64,000 nucleotides of DNA, taken from NCBI RefSeq assembly GCF_024363255.1, contig NZ_AP026070.1, forward strand, positions 1,240,001 through 1,304,000, written 5' to 3'. Every line of letters begins with the position of its first letter. Position 1 is the stretch's first letter. Positions 8,676 through 18,846 of the stretch are shown here, one piece after another. The DNA is from Shewanella sp. NFH-SH190041. GTDB lineage: Bacteria; Pseudomonadota; Gammaproteobacteria; Enterobacterales; Shewanellaceae. Under the pieces are notes generated by a model, which made no database searches, was not told the DNA's origin, and saw only the letters and a program-made list of their open reading frames with translations. The position numbers and the translations under genes were made by a program.

Positions 8676-10925
8676 GTGTTAACTACGCTCAGGGATATTA
8701 CACAGGCCGTGGCCGGTGCGGCCAGTCTAGAGGAGGCGTTAACACTGTTGGTTCGCCGGACCAACGCGGCGATGCAGACCCATTGCTGCTCTGTTTATCT
8801 GTTGGAGCAAGGGAAACTACTCCTGTCGGCTACAGATGGGTTAGCCAAATCTGCTGTAGGACAGGTGACCATATCATTAGGCGAGGGGCTGGTTGGTACA
8901 GTCGCCCAGCGCGGTGAATTACTCAATTTAGCTCAGGCGCAGTCTCACCCCCGCTTTAAAGTCTGTCCGGAAGTGGCAGAAGACGCATTTCAGGCCTTTT
9001 TGGCCGCCCCTATTATCTATCAGCAAAGATTACTTGGCGTGATCCTCGTGCAGCAGGAAGCGGCGCGCCAATTTAGTGAAGGGGAAGAAGCCTTTTTACT
9101 GACGCTAGCGGCCCAGTTAGCCATGGCGATTAATAATGTGCGCCGTAAGCGAGCACTTCCACATCCAGGGCAGCAGAGTGTGTTTCGTGGCACCTGTGCC
9201 AGTCGCGGAATTGCCATTGCTAAGGGATTGGTGCTGGGCGGGGAAATTTCGCTAGAACAAGCGCAGCAGCGTTGTGATGATATTACCGCAGAGCTGATGC
9301 GGCTCGAACAGGCGCTTAGCCGCAGTAAGGCGGCGCTAACCGCGCTATTACAGCGATTTGAACATAATGCTGATGATGAGGTCAGTAATATTGTTTCGGC
9401 GCTGATTATGCTGTTGGATGAGCAAAGTCTGGGCGGCGAGTATCTGCAAGAAGTACAGGCCGGGTGGCAAGCCGAGTCTGCGGTGAGTCGTGTTTCTATG
9501 CGTTATATCGCCCAGTTTGCGGCGATGGATGATGCGTATCTTAAAGAGCGGGCGCGGGATATTCGTGAACTGGGTCAACGGGTGCTGCGCCAGTTGATTG
9601 AACCGGGGAAAGTGCGCTTAGCACCGGATAAGCCGGTAATTTTAATTGCCAGGGAAGTGGATATTGGACTCTTAGTTGAGTTTCCGCAGCAAAAATTGGC
9701 AGGCATTGTCACTGAGTTAGGCGGCGTGAATGCTCATGTGGCGATTGTGGCTCGGGCTTTGGGGATCCCGGCACTGACAGGGGTTGAGGCGGTGCTAGAC
9801 GGGCTGGAGCCTGACACGTTAGAGCAGGTCGAGCTGGTGCTAAATGCCAGCCGAGGGCAGTTACTGATCGGGCCTTCCGCGGTCGTATTGCGAGAATACC
9901 GCGCCTTATTGGAGTCGGAAAAGGCGCTGGCTCGGCGTTATGCTGCAGAATTGACCTTACCGGCAGAAACATTGGATAAGCAGCGTATTCATTTGCATCT
10001 TAATGCCGGACTGATCAGTGGTATGGAGAATACCATTGCTGACGGGGCCGATGGTATCGGACTGTACCGGACGGAAATTCCCTTTATGCTGGAGCAGCGT
10101 TTTCCCAGCGAATCTGAACAGGTCAAAGTCTATCGTCAAGTACGCCGGGCGGTCGGTAGCCGACCGGTTGTGATGCGTACTTTGGATATTGGCGGCGATA
10201 AACCCTTGCCTTACTTCCCCATCAAGGAGGAAAATCCGTTCTTGGGGTGGCGTGGGATCCGGCTGTCATTAGATCATCCGGAATTATTCCTGGTACAGCT
10301 GCGGGCGATGATGCGGGCATTTTCCAGTGGCGGTAAGCTGTCGGTGCTTTTCCCTATGGTAAGCTCGGTGGCTGAAATTGATATGGCGCTGTGTTACTTC
10401 AATCAAGCTTTTGCTGAAGTAAAAGCTGAATTGGATGGTCAGCTATCTCGTCCCCGGGTTGGAATTATGCTCGAGGTGCCGGCATTGTTATATCAACTGC
10501 GTGAAGTGGCACTGCGGGTGGACTTTGTGTCAGTCGGTACCAATGATTTGACCCAATATCTGCTGGCGGTAGATCGCAATAACCCCAGTGTCAGCAGTCT
10601 GTTTGACAGTTTTCATCCCGCATTACTACGGGCGCTCCAGCGTGCCCGGTTTGACTGTGGACAATATGGATTGGATGTCAGTGTTTGCGGTGAGCTGGCC
10701 GGGGAACCCATGGGGGCACTGTTATTAGTGGCGATGGGGTATAGCCAATTAAGTATGAACCAGGACAGTTTGGCACGCATCAACTATCTGCTGCGACGGG
10801 TTTCTTGTGGTGAGCTGAGTAACTTGCTTGATATTGCTTTAGAGCAAGATGATGCCCAGGATGTTCGTGAGATTGTGCGGGAATATCTCGACTCTCGGCA
10901 CTTATTAACGCTGGTTAATCAATAA
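8676..10925 (+). CDS. ptsP: Phosphoenolpyruvate phosphotransferase PtsP (enzyme I-Ntr)
   Basis: 749 residues with a GTG start after AAGGGGAT. It is the first enzyme of the nitrogen-related phosphotransferase chain, taking phosphate from PEP to NPr. The order is a GAF domain (about 1-155), a linker helix bundle, then the enzyme I core. The phospho-His is H354 in GGVNAHVAIVARALGIPA, where other family members often have TSHAA. PEP-domain motifs are present: LYRTEIPFM, MRTLDIGGDKPLPYF, SVGTNDLTQYLLAVDRNN and the catalytic SVCGELAGEP. It follows rppH closely. GAF-domain sensing of glutamine is known for the E. coli protein. Confidence 0.96.
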   Translation: MLTTLRDITQAVAGAASLEEALTLLVRRTNAAMQTHCCSVYLLEQGKLLLSATDGLAKSAVGQVTISLGEGLVGTVAQRGELLNLAQAQSHPRFKVCPEVAEDAFQAFLAAPIIYQQRLLGVILVQQEAARQFSEGEEAFLLTLAAQLAMAINNVRRKRALPHPGQQSVFRGTCASRGIAIAKGLVLGGEISLEQAQQRCDDITAELMRLEQALSRSKAALTALLQRFEHNADDEVSNIVSALIMLLDEQSLGGEYLQEVQAGWQAESAVSRVSMRYIAQFAAMDDAYLKERARDIRELGQRVLRQLIEPGKVRLAPDKPVILIAREVDIGLLVEFPQQKLAGIVTELGGVNAHVAIVARALGIPALTGVEAVLDGLEPDTLEQVELVLNASRGQLLIGPSAVVLREYRALLESEKALARRYAAELTLPAETLDKQRIHLHLNAGLISGMENTIADGADGIGLYRTEIPFMLEQRFPSESEQVKVYRQVRRAVGSRPVVMRTLDIGGDKPLPYFPIKEENPFLGWRGIRLSLDHPELFLVQLRAMMRAFSSGGKLSVLFPMVSSVAEIDMALCYFNQAFAEVKAELDGQLSRPRVGIMLEVPALLYQLREVALRVDFVSVGTNDLTQYLLAVDRNNPSVSSLFDSFHPALLRALQRARFDCGQYGLDVSVCGELAGEPMGALLLVAMGYSQLSMNQDSLARINYLLRRVSCGELSNLLDIALEQDDAQDVREIVREYLDSRHLLTLVNQ

Positions 10926-10996
10926 GAACTGCCACTTAGGCAGATGATGACACCCAGAGCTTCAGTGTTATTTATGGGTGTAATTAAGGGATCGCC

Positions 10997-11797
10997 GTGG
11001 AAAATATTATCTGGGTGTTCAGCCTATGTCTGGGCCTTGGCGCGTTTGTCGGCTTTATGGCTGGTTTGCTGGGGATTGGCGGGGGGCTGATTATTGTACC
11101 TGCGTTGCTGTACCTATTACCTAAAGCTGGTATTACGGTTGCCCAACTCCCTCATATTGCGATTGCGACCTCCTTGGCAGCAATTATTCTCACTTCTTTT
11201 TCTTCCACCCGCGCACACCACAAACGTCAAAATATTGATTGGCATATTTTGCTGCGTATGTTGCCGGGCATTTTATGCGGGGCGCTGCTGTCTGGCTTTG
11301 TTGCTGAGCTGATTCCTGCCACCAGATTACAACAGGCTTTTGCTGTATTTGTGATGTTAATGGCGGTGCAGATGACTTTCCCGTTTCGGCCTGATGCGGG
11401 GCGCGCATTGCCGGGTAATATCGTCTTGTTTGCCATTACGCTGCTTATCGCTATGATAGCCGGCCTGATGGGGATTGGTGGCGGGGTACTTTTGGTGCCG
11501 TTTCTGAGTTGGTGCGGAATGCAGATGCGTTTTGCCGTCGGGGTATCTTCTGCGGTGGGGCTGTTTATCGCCTTGAGCGGCAGTCTCGGGTATATTGTTG
11601 CCGGTTGGGCCGTTCCCGGGTTACCCGTGGGGACGTTAGGGTATGTCTATCTGCCTGCGCTGGCTGGGATTGTGATGACATCAGTGTGGGCTGCGCCTTG
11701 GGGCGTTAAGGCGGCGAGTACCTGGCCAACGCCGGTGCTGAAAAAGATTTTTGCTTTGTTGTTATTGGTGATTGGCCTGAAGCTGATGCTGGGCTGA
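10997..11797 (+). CDS. TauE/SafE-family membrane permease
   Basis: 266 residues with about eight hydrophobic segments and the internal duplication typical of the family: GLLGIGGGLIIVPAL near residue 24 and GLMGIGGGVLLVPFLS near residue 157. Members are proposed to move sulfonates, sulfite or other small anions out of the cell; the substrate cannot be told from sequence. The start is a GTG at 10997. The gene lies between ptsP and lgt on the same strand. An inverted repeat ACACCC/GGGTGT (10950-10981) lies between ptsP and this gene but has a large loop. Confidence 0.85.
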   Translation: MENIIWVFSLCLGLGAFVGFMAGLLGIGGGLIIVPALLYLLPKAGITVAQLPHIAIATSLAAIILTSFSSTRAHHKRQNIDWHILLRMLPGILCGALLSGFVAELIPATRLQQAFAVFVMLMAVQMTFPFRPDAGRALPGNIVLFAITLLIAMIAGLMGIGGGVLLVPFLSWCGMQMRFAVGVSSAVGLFIALSGSLGYIVAGWAVPGLPVGTLGYVYLPALAGIVMTSVWAAPWGVKAASTWPTPVLKKIFALLLLVIGLKLMLG

Positions 11798-11842
11798 TTG
11801 TGGTGTTAAATTACCCGTTTTACGGGTTTGGTTGGAAGTTTT

Positions 11843-12649
11843 ATGGCGTTGACATATCCCCATATTGACCCGATTATCGTGTCATTCGGGCCTTTTCATA
11901 TTTTTGGTGAAAGCTTTGAGCCAGCACTACGCTGGTATGGCTTTATGTATCTGGTGGGATTTGTAGCCGCAATGTGGCTGTTAAACCGCTATGCCGACCG
12001 TTCGAAGGGGCTTTGGAATCGGGATCAGGTCTCTGATCTGCTGTTTTATGCCTTTCTTGGGGTGATCCTCGGGGGTCGTATTGGTTATGTGCTGTTTTAT
12101 AACTTTGATCTTTTCTTGGCTAACCCACTGTATCTGTTCAAAATCACCGAAGGTGGCATGTCGTTCCACGGTGGTATGATTGGTGTGATTTTGGCCATGT
12201 GGTACATTGCCCGCAAACAAGGTCGTACTTTTTTCCAGGTGGCGGATATGGTCGCACCTGTGGTACCGATTGGTTTGGGTGCTGGCCGGATCGGCAACTT
12301 TATCAATGGTGAGCTGTGGGGACGCGTGACTGATGTGCCTTGGGCCATGGTGTTTCCTAGTGGTGGGCCTTATCCACGTCATCCCTCTCAATTGTATGAA
12401 TTTGCATTGGAAGGTGTGGCGCTGTTCATTTTATTGAACTGGTACAAGCGTAAGCCGCATCAGGCCGGTGCCGTGTCCGGTATGTTCTTGGTCGGTTACG
12501 GAATTTTCCGTTGCTTGGTGGAGACAGTGCGCCAGCCTGATGCTCAGGTCGGTTTCTTCCTGAGCTATGTAACAATGGGACAGATTTTATCAATCCCTAT
12601 GATTTTGTTTGGTTTATATTTAATTTTTCGGAAGCAGGGTAATAACTGA
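11843..12649 (+). CDS. lgt: Prolipoprotein diacylglyceryl transferase
   Basis: 268 residues, about seven membrane helices. Lgt moves diacylglycerol from phosphatidylglycerol to the lipobox Cys of prolipoproteins in the inner membrane, the first step of lipoprotein maturation. The family signature [14 protein letters not shown] and the motif SFHGGMIG with its essential His are present, as is HPSQLYEF. The ATG at 11843 is preferred, with TTGGAAG upstream; a TTG at 11828 would add five residues. The last base of its stop is the first base of the thyA start (TGATG), so translation of the two is coupled. Confidence 0.96.
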   Translation: MALTYPHIDPIIVSFGPFHIFGESFEPALRWYGFMYLVGFVAAMWLLNRYADRSKGLWNRDQVSDLLFYAFLGVILGGRIGYVLFYNFDLFLANPLYLFKITEGGMSFHGGMIGVILAMWYIARKQGRTFFQVADMVAPVVPIGLGAGRIGNFINGELWGRVTDVPWAMVFPSGGPYPRHPSQLYEFALEGVALFILLNWYKRKPHQAGAVSGMFLVGYGIFRCLVETVRQPDAQVGFFLSYVTMGQILSIPMILFGLYLIFRKQGNN

Positions 12650-13443
12650 TGCAACAATATTTGGACTTAATGCAGCACATTCTTGATAACGGCACTGAGA
12701 AATCAGACCGGACCGGGACAGGTACCCGCTCTGTGTTTGGCCATCAGATGCGGTTTGATTTGAATGAAGGCTTTCCTTTGGTGACCACCAAGAAATGCCA
12801 TCTGCGTTCCATCATTCATGAGTTGCTTTGGTTTTTGAAAGGCGAGACCAATATCAAGTATCTGCATGATAACAATGTCAGTATTTGGGATGAGTGGGCT
12901 GATGAAAATGGTGATTTGGGCCCAGTATATGGCGCGCAATGGCGCAGTTGGCCAACCCAGTCTGGCGACGCTATTGACCAGATAAGCCAGGTGATCGAGC
13001 AGATAAAAACGCAGCCAGACTCCCGTCGTTTGATTGTGTCAGCCTGGAATGTGGGTGAATTGGATAAGATGGCTTTGGCACCTTGCCATGCATTTTTCCA
13101 GTTCTATGTGGCCGACGGGAAATTGTCTTGTCAGCTGTATCAGCGCAGTTGTGATGTGTTTTTAGGACTGCCATTCAATATTGCTAGTTACGCCTTACTG
13201 ACCATGATGGTGGCGCAACAGTGTGATTTAGCACTGGGTGATTTTGTTTGGACTGGCGGTGATACTCATCTGTATTCCAACCATATGGAACAGACTGCGC
13301 TGCAATTGAGCCGTGAGCCTAAAGCATTACCTAAGATGACGATTCTGCGTAAACCTGAATCGATTTTTGACTATAAATTTGAAGATTTTGAGTTGACTGG
13401 ATACGAGCCTCATCCCCACATTAAGGCACCAGTCGCTATCTGA
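12649..13443 (+). CDS. thyA: Thymidylate synthase ThyA
   Basis: 264 residues, exactly the E. coli length. It methylates dUMP to dTMP using methylene-tetrahydrofolate. The nucleophile is C146 in [12 protein letters not shown]. Substrate-binding motifs [26 protein letters not shown] and GDTHLYSNH are intact. It overlaps lgt by one base, an arrangement conserved among enterics. Confidence 0.98.
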   Translation: MQQYLDLMQHILDNGTEKSDRTGTGTRSVFGHQMRFDLNEGFPLVTTKKCHLRSIIHELLWFLKGETNIKYLHDNNVSIWDEWADENGDLGPVYGAQWRSWPTQSGDAIDQISQVIEQIKTQPDSRRLIVSAWNVGELDKMALAPCHAFFQFYVADGKLSCQLYQRSCDVFLGLPFNIASYALLTMMVAQQCDLALGDFVWTGGDTHLYSNHMEQTALQLSREPKALPKMTILRKPESIFDYKFEDFELTGYEPHPHIKAPVAI

Positions 13444-13536
13444 TCTCAGCAGGTTTCAGGGATGAACACCTCGGAAATTCCGATGTTTGAGGTAGAAACT
13501 TGCGATTTTTTAAAGAAATTGAATTTGGCTAGACTC

Positions 13537-13549
13537 ATCACATTGTGAT
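13537..13549. promoter_or_regulatory. Short perfect palindrome upstream of nhaA
   Basis: ATCACA, one T, then TGTGAT lies 16 bases before the nhaA start, close to its ribosome site. It could be an operator or the base of an mRNA hairpin. The half site resembles that of CRP (TGTGA) but the spacing is far too short for CRP. NhaR or another factor could bind, but nothing in the sequence proves it. Confidence 0.3.
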
Positions 13550-13564
13550 TTTTCGGAGTAGGTT

Positions 13565-14740
13565 ATGGAAAGGGCGATTAGAAATTTTTTAAGTCAGGAG
13601 TCGGCGGGGGGCATTTTACTGCTGATTGCAGTAGCATTTGCCATGCTGATGGCAAACTCCCCGTTATCCGGTCTGTATGAAGGATTTCTTGATACGCCTA
13701 TGCAGGTGCGCCTAGGCGCCTTGGATATTCACAAGCCCTTATTGCTGTGGATTAATGATGGTTTGATGGCGATTTTCTTCTTGCTGATTGGCCTAGAGGT
13801 GAAGCGTGAATTGCTGGAAGGGGCTCTTTCCAGTGTCGCGAAAGCCTCTTTACCTACCATCGCTGCGGTTGGTGGCATGCTGGTCCCTGCGGCGTTTTAT
13901 CTGCTGTTCAATATGGATGATCCTGTGACCCGCGCGGGTTGGGCAATTCCTGCCGCAACAGATATTGCCTTTGCATTAGGGATTATGGCGCTGTTGGGAA
14001 GCCGGGTGCCGGTGGCGCTGAAAGTATTTTTGCTGGCGCTTGCCATTATTGATGACTTGGGCGTGATTGTGATTATTGCCCTGTTTTATAGCAGTGATCT
14101 TTCCATGCTCAGTTTGGCTATTGCTGCTGTTGCTGTGTCAGGTTTATTTATTATGAACCGCCGCGGTATTACCGCACTTGCCCCATACGCTGTGATTGGC
14201 ACCATTCTTTGGGTTGCGGTATTGAAATCTGGGGTGCACGCCACCTTAGCCGGCGTCATTATCGCTTTTGCTATCCCGCTGCGAGGGAAAGATGGCAGCT
14301 CGCCTTCAGAGAGTCTTGAGCACAGTCTGCATCCTTGGAGCACCTTTATGATCCTGCCTATCTTTGCATTTGCCAACGCAGGGGTGCCGCTTGGGAATAT
14401 GAGTCTAGATACGTTGTTTTCGCCAGTGCCACTGGGGATCGCAACAGGTTTGCTGCTGGGTAAACCTATTGGCGTAATGCTGTTTAGTTATTTAGCGGTG
14501 AAGCTTAAGTTGGCTGAGTTGCCGGCCGGGATAAGCTGGCGGCATATTTTCCCAGTGGCAGTGATGTGCGGGATTGGTTTTACTATGTCGATGTTTATTG
14601 CTTCTCTGGCATTTGAACACGGCAGTAATAGCTATGGTGATCTGTCGCGACTGGGGATCCTTATGGGGTCTATGTTGGCCGCGGTAATCGGTTACCTGTG
14701 GTTGTCAAAAGTGCTACCGGAACAAGGAGAAAAAGAATGA
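13565..14740 (+). CDS. nhaA: Na+/H+ antiporter NhaA
   Basis: 391 residues with about 12 membrane segments. It exports Na+ or Li+ in exchange for two H+, and sets internal pH and salt tolerance. The ion-site residues keep E. coli numbering: D133 in [10 protein letters not shown] and D163/D164 in [12 protein letters not shown]. The start ATG follows a CGGAGTAGGTT ribosome site. The next gene overlaps its stop (ATGA), and the regulator gene nhaR lies one gene further on, so nhaA is likely controlled by NhaR as in E. coli. Confidence 0.97.
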   Translation: MERAIRNFLSQESAGGILLLIAVAFAMLMANSPLSGLYEGFLDTPMQVRLGALDIHKPLLLWINDGLMAIFFLLIGLEVKRELLEGALSSVAKASLPTIAAVGGMLVPAAFYLLFNMDDPVTRAGWAIPAATDIAFALGIMALLGSRVPVALKVFLLALAIIDDLGVIVIIALFYSSDLSMLSLAIAAVAVSGLFIMNRRGITALAPYAVIGTILWVAVLKSGVHATLAGVIIAFAIPLRGKDGSSPSESLEHSLHPWSTFMILPIFAFANAGVPLGNMSLDTLFSPVPLGIATGLLLGKPIGVMLFSYLAVKLKLAELPAGISWRHIFPVAVMCGIGFTMSMFIASLAFEHGSNSYGDLSRLGILMGSMLAAVIGYLWLSKVLPEQGEKE

Positions 14741-15120
14741 AAAAACAACTTTTAGCTGTCACTTGCCTGGTGGGTTTTTCAGCGTTTGCTCAGGCAGATC
14801 CTCTCGCTGAATGTATTAAGGATGCCCGTACTCCGGTTTGCCAAGCTTATCTTGATGGTGTGGTGGATGGCGCACTAATGTACAAGCCTACTGCTGCAGG
14901 GGCGCGGTTGGAGACCAATGGTTATGAATCCCGTGCATTGAAATACCGTGGTGGTAAGCGTTATCAGGAAGCTAACCGTATGTTCTGTGCTGATCGTTTA
15001 CCGGATCGTGATGCGCTGGTCTTAGGTGTCACTGAGGCATTCAGTAGTGGTGAAATTCGTGATCGCGCAGCATTGGAACAAGCTGTAAAAGAGCTGTTGC
15101 ACTGCCAGCGATTGAATTAA
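14737..15120 (+). CDS. Small exported protein of unknown function between nhaA and nhaR
   Basis: 127 residues. The N terminus is a clear signal peptide ([20 protein letters not shown]) with likely cleavage after AQA, so the mature protein is periplasmic. It has four cysteines outside the signal ([16 protein letters not shown] and HCQRLN), suggesting disulfides. The ATG at 14737 overlaps the nhaA stop and has AAGGAG upstream, so it is translationally coupled to nhaA. The fold vaguely resembles small Rap1a/Tai-type exported proteins, but I do not recognise it securely. A role linked to sodium stress is only suggested by position. Confidence 0.8.
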   Translation: MKKQLLAVTCLVGFSAFAQADPLAECIKDARTPVCQAYLDGVVDGALMYKPTAAGARLETNGYESRALKYRGGKRYQEANRMFCADRLPDRDALVLGVTEAFSSGEIRDRAALEQAVKELLHCQRLN

Positions 15121-15149
15121 TGCGAATTCGCTGTGGATTGGATAGACTG

Positions 15150-15176
15150 TAAACCGCTCATTTGAGCGGTTTTTTT
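15150..15176 (+). terminator. Terminator between the exported protein gene and nhaR
   Basis: AAACCGCTCA and TGAGCGGTTT pair around a short loop, followed by a T run that ends at 15176. The possible nhaR ATG at 15177 starts on the very next base. Confidence 0.85.
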
Positions 15177-15188
15177 ATGGATAACCCC

Positions 15189-16097
15189 ATGTCTCATCTC
15201 AACTATAACCACCTGTATTATTTTTGGATGGTCAAGCGTAAAGGCTCTGTCGTTAAGGCGGCTGATGCCTTGTGTCTGACGCCGCAGACAGTGACTGGCC
15301 AGATTAGGGCGTTGGAAGGGCGACTCAATGGCGAACTGTTTACCCGGGTTGGCCGTAATCTAGAGGCGACAGAGCTGGGGCAGCTGGTCTTTCGGTATGC
15401 AGATAAGATGTTTAACCTGAGTTACGAGCTAATGGATATCCTCAATTATCAGCAAGATGAATCGGTATTGTTTGAAGTGGGGATTGCTGATGCGCTGTCT
15501 AAAACCCTGTCCAGTCGTATTTTGTTGGCAGGTTTTCCCGATGATGGCAGTTTACATCTAGCATGCTATGAAGCGACCCATGAATTACTGATGAGTCGTT
15601 TACGGGAGCACAAATTGGATATGATTTTATCTGATTGTGCTGGCGGTTCGTTGCAGTATCCTGAAATCTTGTCGAAAAAATTGGGTGAATGTGGGATAGG
15701 TTTTTTTGCCGCCGGAGAAGTCCCTGGAGAGTTTCCCGCTTGCCTAGAGCAGGTGCCTTTGCTTATTCCTGGAAAGCGTACGTCTATGGGGCAGCAGTTA
15801 CATCGCTGGTTTGATGATAATGGCTTAAATGTGCGGATCTTAGGAGAGTTTGATGACTCAGCCATGATGAAGGCTTTCGGTTTTTTCCGGCAGGGGATTT
15901 TTGTGGCACCATCGATTTATAAACAAGATATCTTTGATCAAAATATTTCCCTCATTGGGGAGACCCATGAGGTGCGGCAGGAATATCATGTGATGTTTGC
16001 TGAGCGTATGATCCAGCATCCCGCATTAAAGCGGTTGCTCGCGACAGATTTTAGTGATTTGTTTGCAGGTAAAGACCCGGGGATCGCCGGGCTATAG
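15189..16097 (+). CDS. nhaR: LysR-type activator NhaR
   Basis: 302 residues. The N terminus MSHLNYNHLYYFW and the helix-turn-helix region with LTPQTVTGQIRALEGRLNGELF match NhaR of E. coli, which senses Na+ and activates nhaA. The ATG at 15189 is chosen from this alignment. An in-frame ATG at 15177 directly abuts the terminator T run, and a TTG further up would lie inside the hairpin. Neither ATG has a convincing ribosome site, which is odd. It is probably made at low level by read-through of the upstream terminator. Confidence 0.92.
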   Translation: MSHLNYNHLYYFWMVKRKGSVVKAADALCLTPQTVTGQIRALEGRLNGELFTRVGRNLEATELGQLVFRYADKMFNLSYELMDILNYQQDESVLFEVGIADALSKTLSSRILLAGFPDDGSLHLACYEATHELLMSRLREHKLDMILSDCAGGSLQYPEILSKKLGECGIGFFAAGEVPGEFPACLEQVPLLIPGKRTSMGQQLHRWFDDNGLNVRILGEFDDSAMMKAFGFFRQGIFVAPSIYKQDIFDQNISLIGETHEVRQEYHVMFAERMIQHPALKRLLATDFSDLFAGKDPGIAGL

Positions 16098-16144
16098 CAG
16101 AATAAATTGGCCACAGGGCCATGAAGAAAAGCAAGGAGTTGACT

Positions 16145-16396
16145 GTGTCTGAGCTGATGAGTTTGTCCCGGGTAAAATGGGCTTGTCGAAGAGGTATGCT
16201 CGAGTTAGATGTGTTGTTTGAGCCTTTTGTTAACCAGCACTATACAGGCTTAAATGAGCAGGATAAAGCCTGTTTTGTCCGTTTACTGTCCTGTGAGGAC
16301 CCAGAATTATTTGCCTGGTTTATGGGTCATGAAACTTGTCCGGATGCGGAGCTGGCGCAGATGGTGATTAAAGTGCGTGGTCGTGACGCAGCTTAA
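16145..16396 (+). CDS. sdhE: FAD assembly factor SdhE
   Basis: 83 residues from a GTG at 16145, chosen because AAGGAG lies 6 bases upstream; an ATG at 16121 would add eight residues. The family motif RGMLELD (RGxxE) used to bind the flavoprotein is present, followed by CFVRLLSCEDPELFAWFMGH. SdhE helps attach FAD covalently to succinate dehydrogenase and fumarate reductase. It is paired with the ygfX gene downstream, as in E. coli. Confidence 0.93.
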   Translation: MSELMSLSRVKWACRRGMLELDVLFEPFVNQHYTGLNEQDKACFVRLLSCEDPELFAWFMGHETCPDAELAQMVIKVRGRDAA

Positions 16397-16454
16397 TGAT
16401 ATTCCGTTGGGACGATATCGCGCCTGAGTATTGGGGCAAGAGGAGTTTTTGTTG

Positions 16455-16964
16455 ATGACATCAACGAAAACTTCATCAGGCCGGGCACTGTCGTTAAGTT
16501 CGGGGCGCTGTTTTTATCTTCGGGCATCAGCTTATCAATATAGAACGTTGGTCTTGCTGTATTTGCTGGGGGCCATGATAGTGATATTACTGTGCCCGAC
16601 TGACGTTGCTTTTATCTCCTCAGAGACCCTGACCGGGATATTGTGGCTGTTTGGCTTATGTTGGACATCTGTGTTGATCTGGCAGTGGGTTGCTTTACGG
16701 CATTGGCAGCACAGTATCACTTTGCTAGCGAGGCAAAAGCACGATAGTCAACCTCGGTTTTTACTTGATGGCATTGAAATGCAGTGTCACAAAACAAGCC
16801 GAGTGCTGCCTTGGTGTTCGCTACTATATTATCAGCAATATGATTTGCCCCAAGGTGAGCACATGGACTCTGGCAGAAAAAAGGTATTGTTAGTGTTTGC
16901 GGATATGCTCAGTGAGGACGATTATCGTTATTTATGTCGGTGGTTGCTGGACTCTGCACGTTAA
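16455..16964 (+). CDS. ygfX: YgfX-family membrane protein
   Basis: 169 residues with two adjacent membrane helices (about residues 30-70) and a soluble C-terminal part ending in a DDYRYLCRWLL-type motif. This is the YgfX (CptA) layout. The ATG at 16455 follows AAGAGGAG; a longer frame from 16431 lacks support. In enterics ygfX lies beside sdhE, as here. It has been described as a toxin-like inhibitor of cell division proteins, but that role is debated. The sequence is weakly conserved, so the call rests partly on position. Confidence 0.75.
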   Translation: MTSTKTSSGRALSLSSGRCFYLRASAYQYRTLVLLYLLGAMIVILLCPTDVAFISSETLTGILWLFGLCWTSVLIWQWVALRHWQHSITLLARQKHDSQPRFLLDGIEMQCHKTSRVLPWCSLLYYQQYDLPQGEHMDSGRKKVLLVFADMLSEDDYRYLCRWLLDSAR

Positions 16965-16998
16965 AACAATTGGCATAACAGTATGAATAACTGTAATG

Positions 16999-17028
16999 AA
17001 AAACGGCGCAATAGTGCGCCGTTTTTTT
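16999..17028. terminator. Bidirectional terminator between ygfX and nadB
   Basis: AACGGCGCA, the loop ATAG and TGCGCCGTT have A on the left and seven T on the right. It serves the two converging genes. Confidence 0.88.
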
Positions 17029-17063
17029 GTTGCCTGGCCTTGAGCGGCACATGAGCAAGCCGA

Positions 17064-18674
17064 TTAGTTTGGCTGCAGAATCGTTGGCTGAGGGTTATCC
17101 AGCTTTTCAGGATAATCCAGCGTGCAATGCAACCCGCGGCTTTCTTTGCGAGCCATGGCACAGCGGATAATCAATTCGGCAACTTGTACCAAGTTACGCA
17201 GTTCCAGTAGGTTGTTGCTCACACGGAAATTAGAGTAGTACTCATCAATTTCTTGTTGCAGCATCTGTACCCGGCGCAGCGCGCGCTCCAGCCGTTTGTC
17301 AGTACGGACAATCCCTACATAGTCCCACATAAAGAGGCGCAGTTCATGCCAGTTGTGGGCAATCACCACTTCTTCATCTGAGTTACAGACCTGGCTTTCA
17401 TCCCAGTGTGGTAATGGACCAGGTAGCGGGATTTTTTCCAGTTGACTGCTGATATCTTCTGCCGCAGCACGGGCAAACACCAAACACTCAAGCAGCGAAT
17501 TGCTGGCCAAGCGGTTGGCGCCGTGCAAGCCGGTGTACGCCACTTCACCGATAGCATATAAGCCGTTTAAGTCGGTTTGGCCATGCAGATCTGTCATTAC
17601 CCCACCACAGGTATAGTGGGCTGCCGGTACCACAGGGATAGGCTCTTTAGCCATATCAATCCCTAGGGCGAGACAACGTTGATAAATAGTGGGGAAATGT
17701 TTAACGATAAATTCTTTCGGCTTATGACTGATGTCTAAGAAGACACAGTCGGCTCCGAGGCGTTTCATTTCAAAGTCGATGGCGCGGGCAACAATATCCC
17801 GTGGTGCCAGTTCAGCACGTTCATCAAATTCAGGCATAAAACGGGTACCGTCCGGACGCTTGAGATAAGCGCCTTCACCACGCAGGGCTTCGGTCAACAG
17901 GAAGTTGCGAGCTTCAGGGTGATACAGACAGGTGGGATGAAACTGATTAAATTCCATATTGGCGACGCGACATCCTGCACGCCACGCCATGGCAATACCA
18001 TCGCCGCTGGCAATATCCGGGTTGGAGGTATACTGATACACCTTAGAGCTACCGCCTGTGGCCAGCACCACAAACCGAGCGCGGATAGTTTCTACATGTT
18101 CTTGCTGTCGGTTCCAGACATAAGCACCAATAACGCGGTTACCGCTACGGCCCAGTTTACGGGTCGTAATCAGGTCGATGGCATTATAGCGCTCGAGCAC
18201 GGTGATATTGGGATGGTGTAGAACGCGGTCTTGCAGGGTGAGTTGGACTTCTTTGCCGGTAGCATCTGCAGCGTGGAAAATCCGTCTGTGGCTGTGGCCA
18301 CCTTCCCGGGTCAGGTGATATGGCGCATTGGCTTGATCCTGACTGTTTTCCTCTTTATCAAAGGCAACGCCGGAATCAATTAGCCACTGCATGGCTGCCC
18401 GGGCATTGGTGGCGGTAAAGGTGACGGCGGTTTCGTCACACAGTCCAGCTCCAGCGACCAAGGTATCGGCGACATGGGAAGCGATAGTATCTTCATCTTC
18501 CTTGTAAACCGAGGCGATGCCGCCTTGAGCGTAGTAAGTGGAGCCTTCTGACAAAGGTCCTTTGGAGAGAAGAATAATCTTGGCATTATCGGCCAGCTGC
18601 AGTGCCAGTGTCAGACCAGCGGCACCACCACCGATAACCAGAATATCAGATTGGTGTTCAACTGCTTGTTTCAT
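17064..18674 (-). CDS. nadB: L-aspartate oxidase NadB
   Basis: 536 residues, family length. It oxidises L-aspartate to iminoaspartate with FAD, the first step of NAD synthesis. The FAD-binding [14 protein letters not shown] motif lies near the N terminus. [10 protein letters not shown] and [26 protein letters not shown] are typical of the succinate dehydrogenase/aspartate oxidase family, and the C-terminal helical part is complete. The gene diverges from rpoE, the same arrangement as in E. coli. Confidence 0.97.
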   Translation of the reverse strand: MKQAVEHQSDILVIGGGAAGLTLALQLADNAKIILLSKGPLSEGSTYYAQGGIASVYKEDEDTIASHVADTLVAGAGLCDETAVTFTATNARAAMQWLIDSGVAFDKEENSQDQANAPYHLTREGGHSHRRIFHAADATGKEVQLTLQDRVLHHPNITVLERYNAIDLITTRKLGRSGNRVIGAYVWNRQQEHVETIRARFVVLATGGSSKVYQYTSNPDIASGDGIAMAWRAGCRVANMEFNQFHPTCLYHPEARNFLLTEALRGEGAYLKRPDGTRFMPEFDERAELAPRDIVARAIDFEMKRLGADCVFLDISHKPKEFIVKHFPTIYQRCLALGIDMAKEPIPVVPAAHYTCGGVMTDLHGQTDLNGLYAIGEVAYTGLHGANRLASNSLLECLVFARAAAEDISSQLEKIPLPGPLPHWDESQVCNSDEEVVIAHNWHELRLFMWDYVGIVRTDKRLERALRRVQMLQQEIDEYYSNFRVSNNLLELRNLVQVAELIIRCAMARKESRGLHCTLDYPEKLDNPQPTILQPN

Positions 18675-18754
18675 CGGGTATCATGATTGGTCTGAAGGTT
18701 CGACCATGGTAAACCATCTTTTCTATTTCGAACGTGATCTTTTTTTTAAGAACC

Positions 18755-18782
18755 AGAACTTTTTCTCGGAACTTGAGTCTAC
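18755..18782 (+). promoter_or_regulatory. Sigma-E-type promoter for rpoE-rseABC
   Basis: AGAACTT (18755-18761) is followed after 16 bases by TCTAC (18778-18782), close to the sigma-E consensus GGAACTT-N16-TCTRA, about 65 bases before the rpoE start. A second GGAACTT (18768-18774) sits just downstream but has no matching -10. Autoregulation of rpoE is known in related bacteria. Confidence 0.6.
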
Positions 18783-18846
18783 ATAGAGTAAGAATGATTC
18801 GAGCGACTGAAAAATCAGTAAGTTATATTGGGAGAAGTCGGCTCGG

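Noticed and set aside
10950..10981. ACACCC/GGGTGT repeat as ptsP terminator
   Set aside because: Six pairs with a loop of about 20 bases and no T run; too weak to call.
13537..13549. CRP site before nhaA
   Set aside because: The TGTGA half is there, but the two halves are separated by one base, whereas CRP needs about six.
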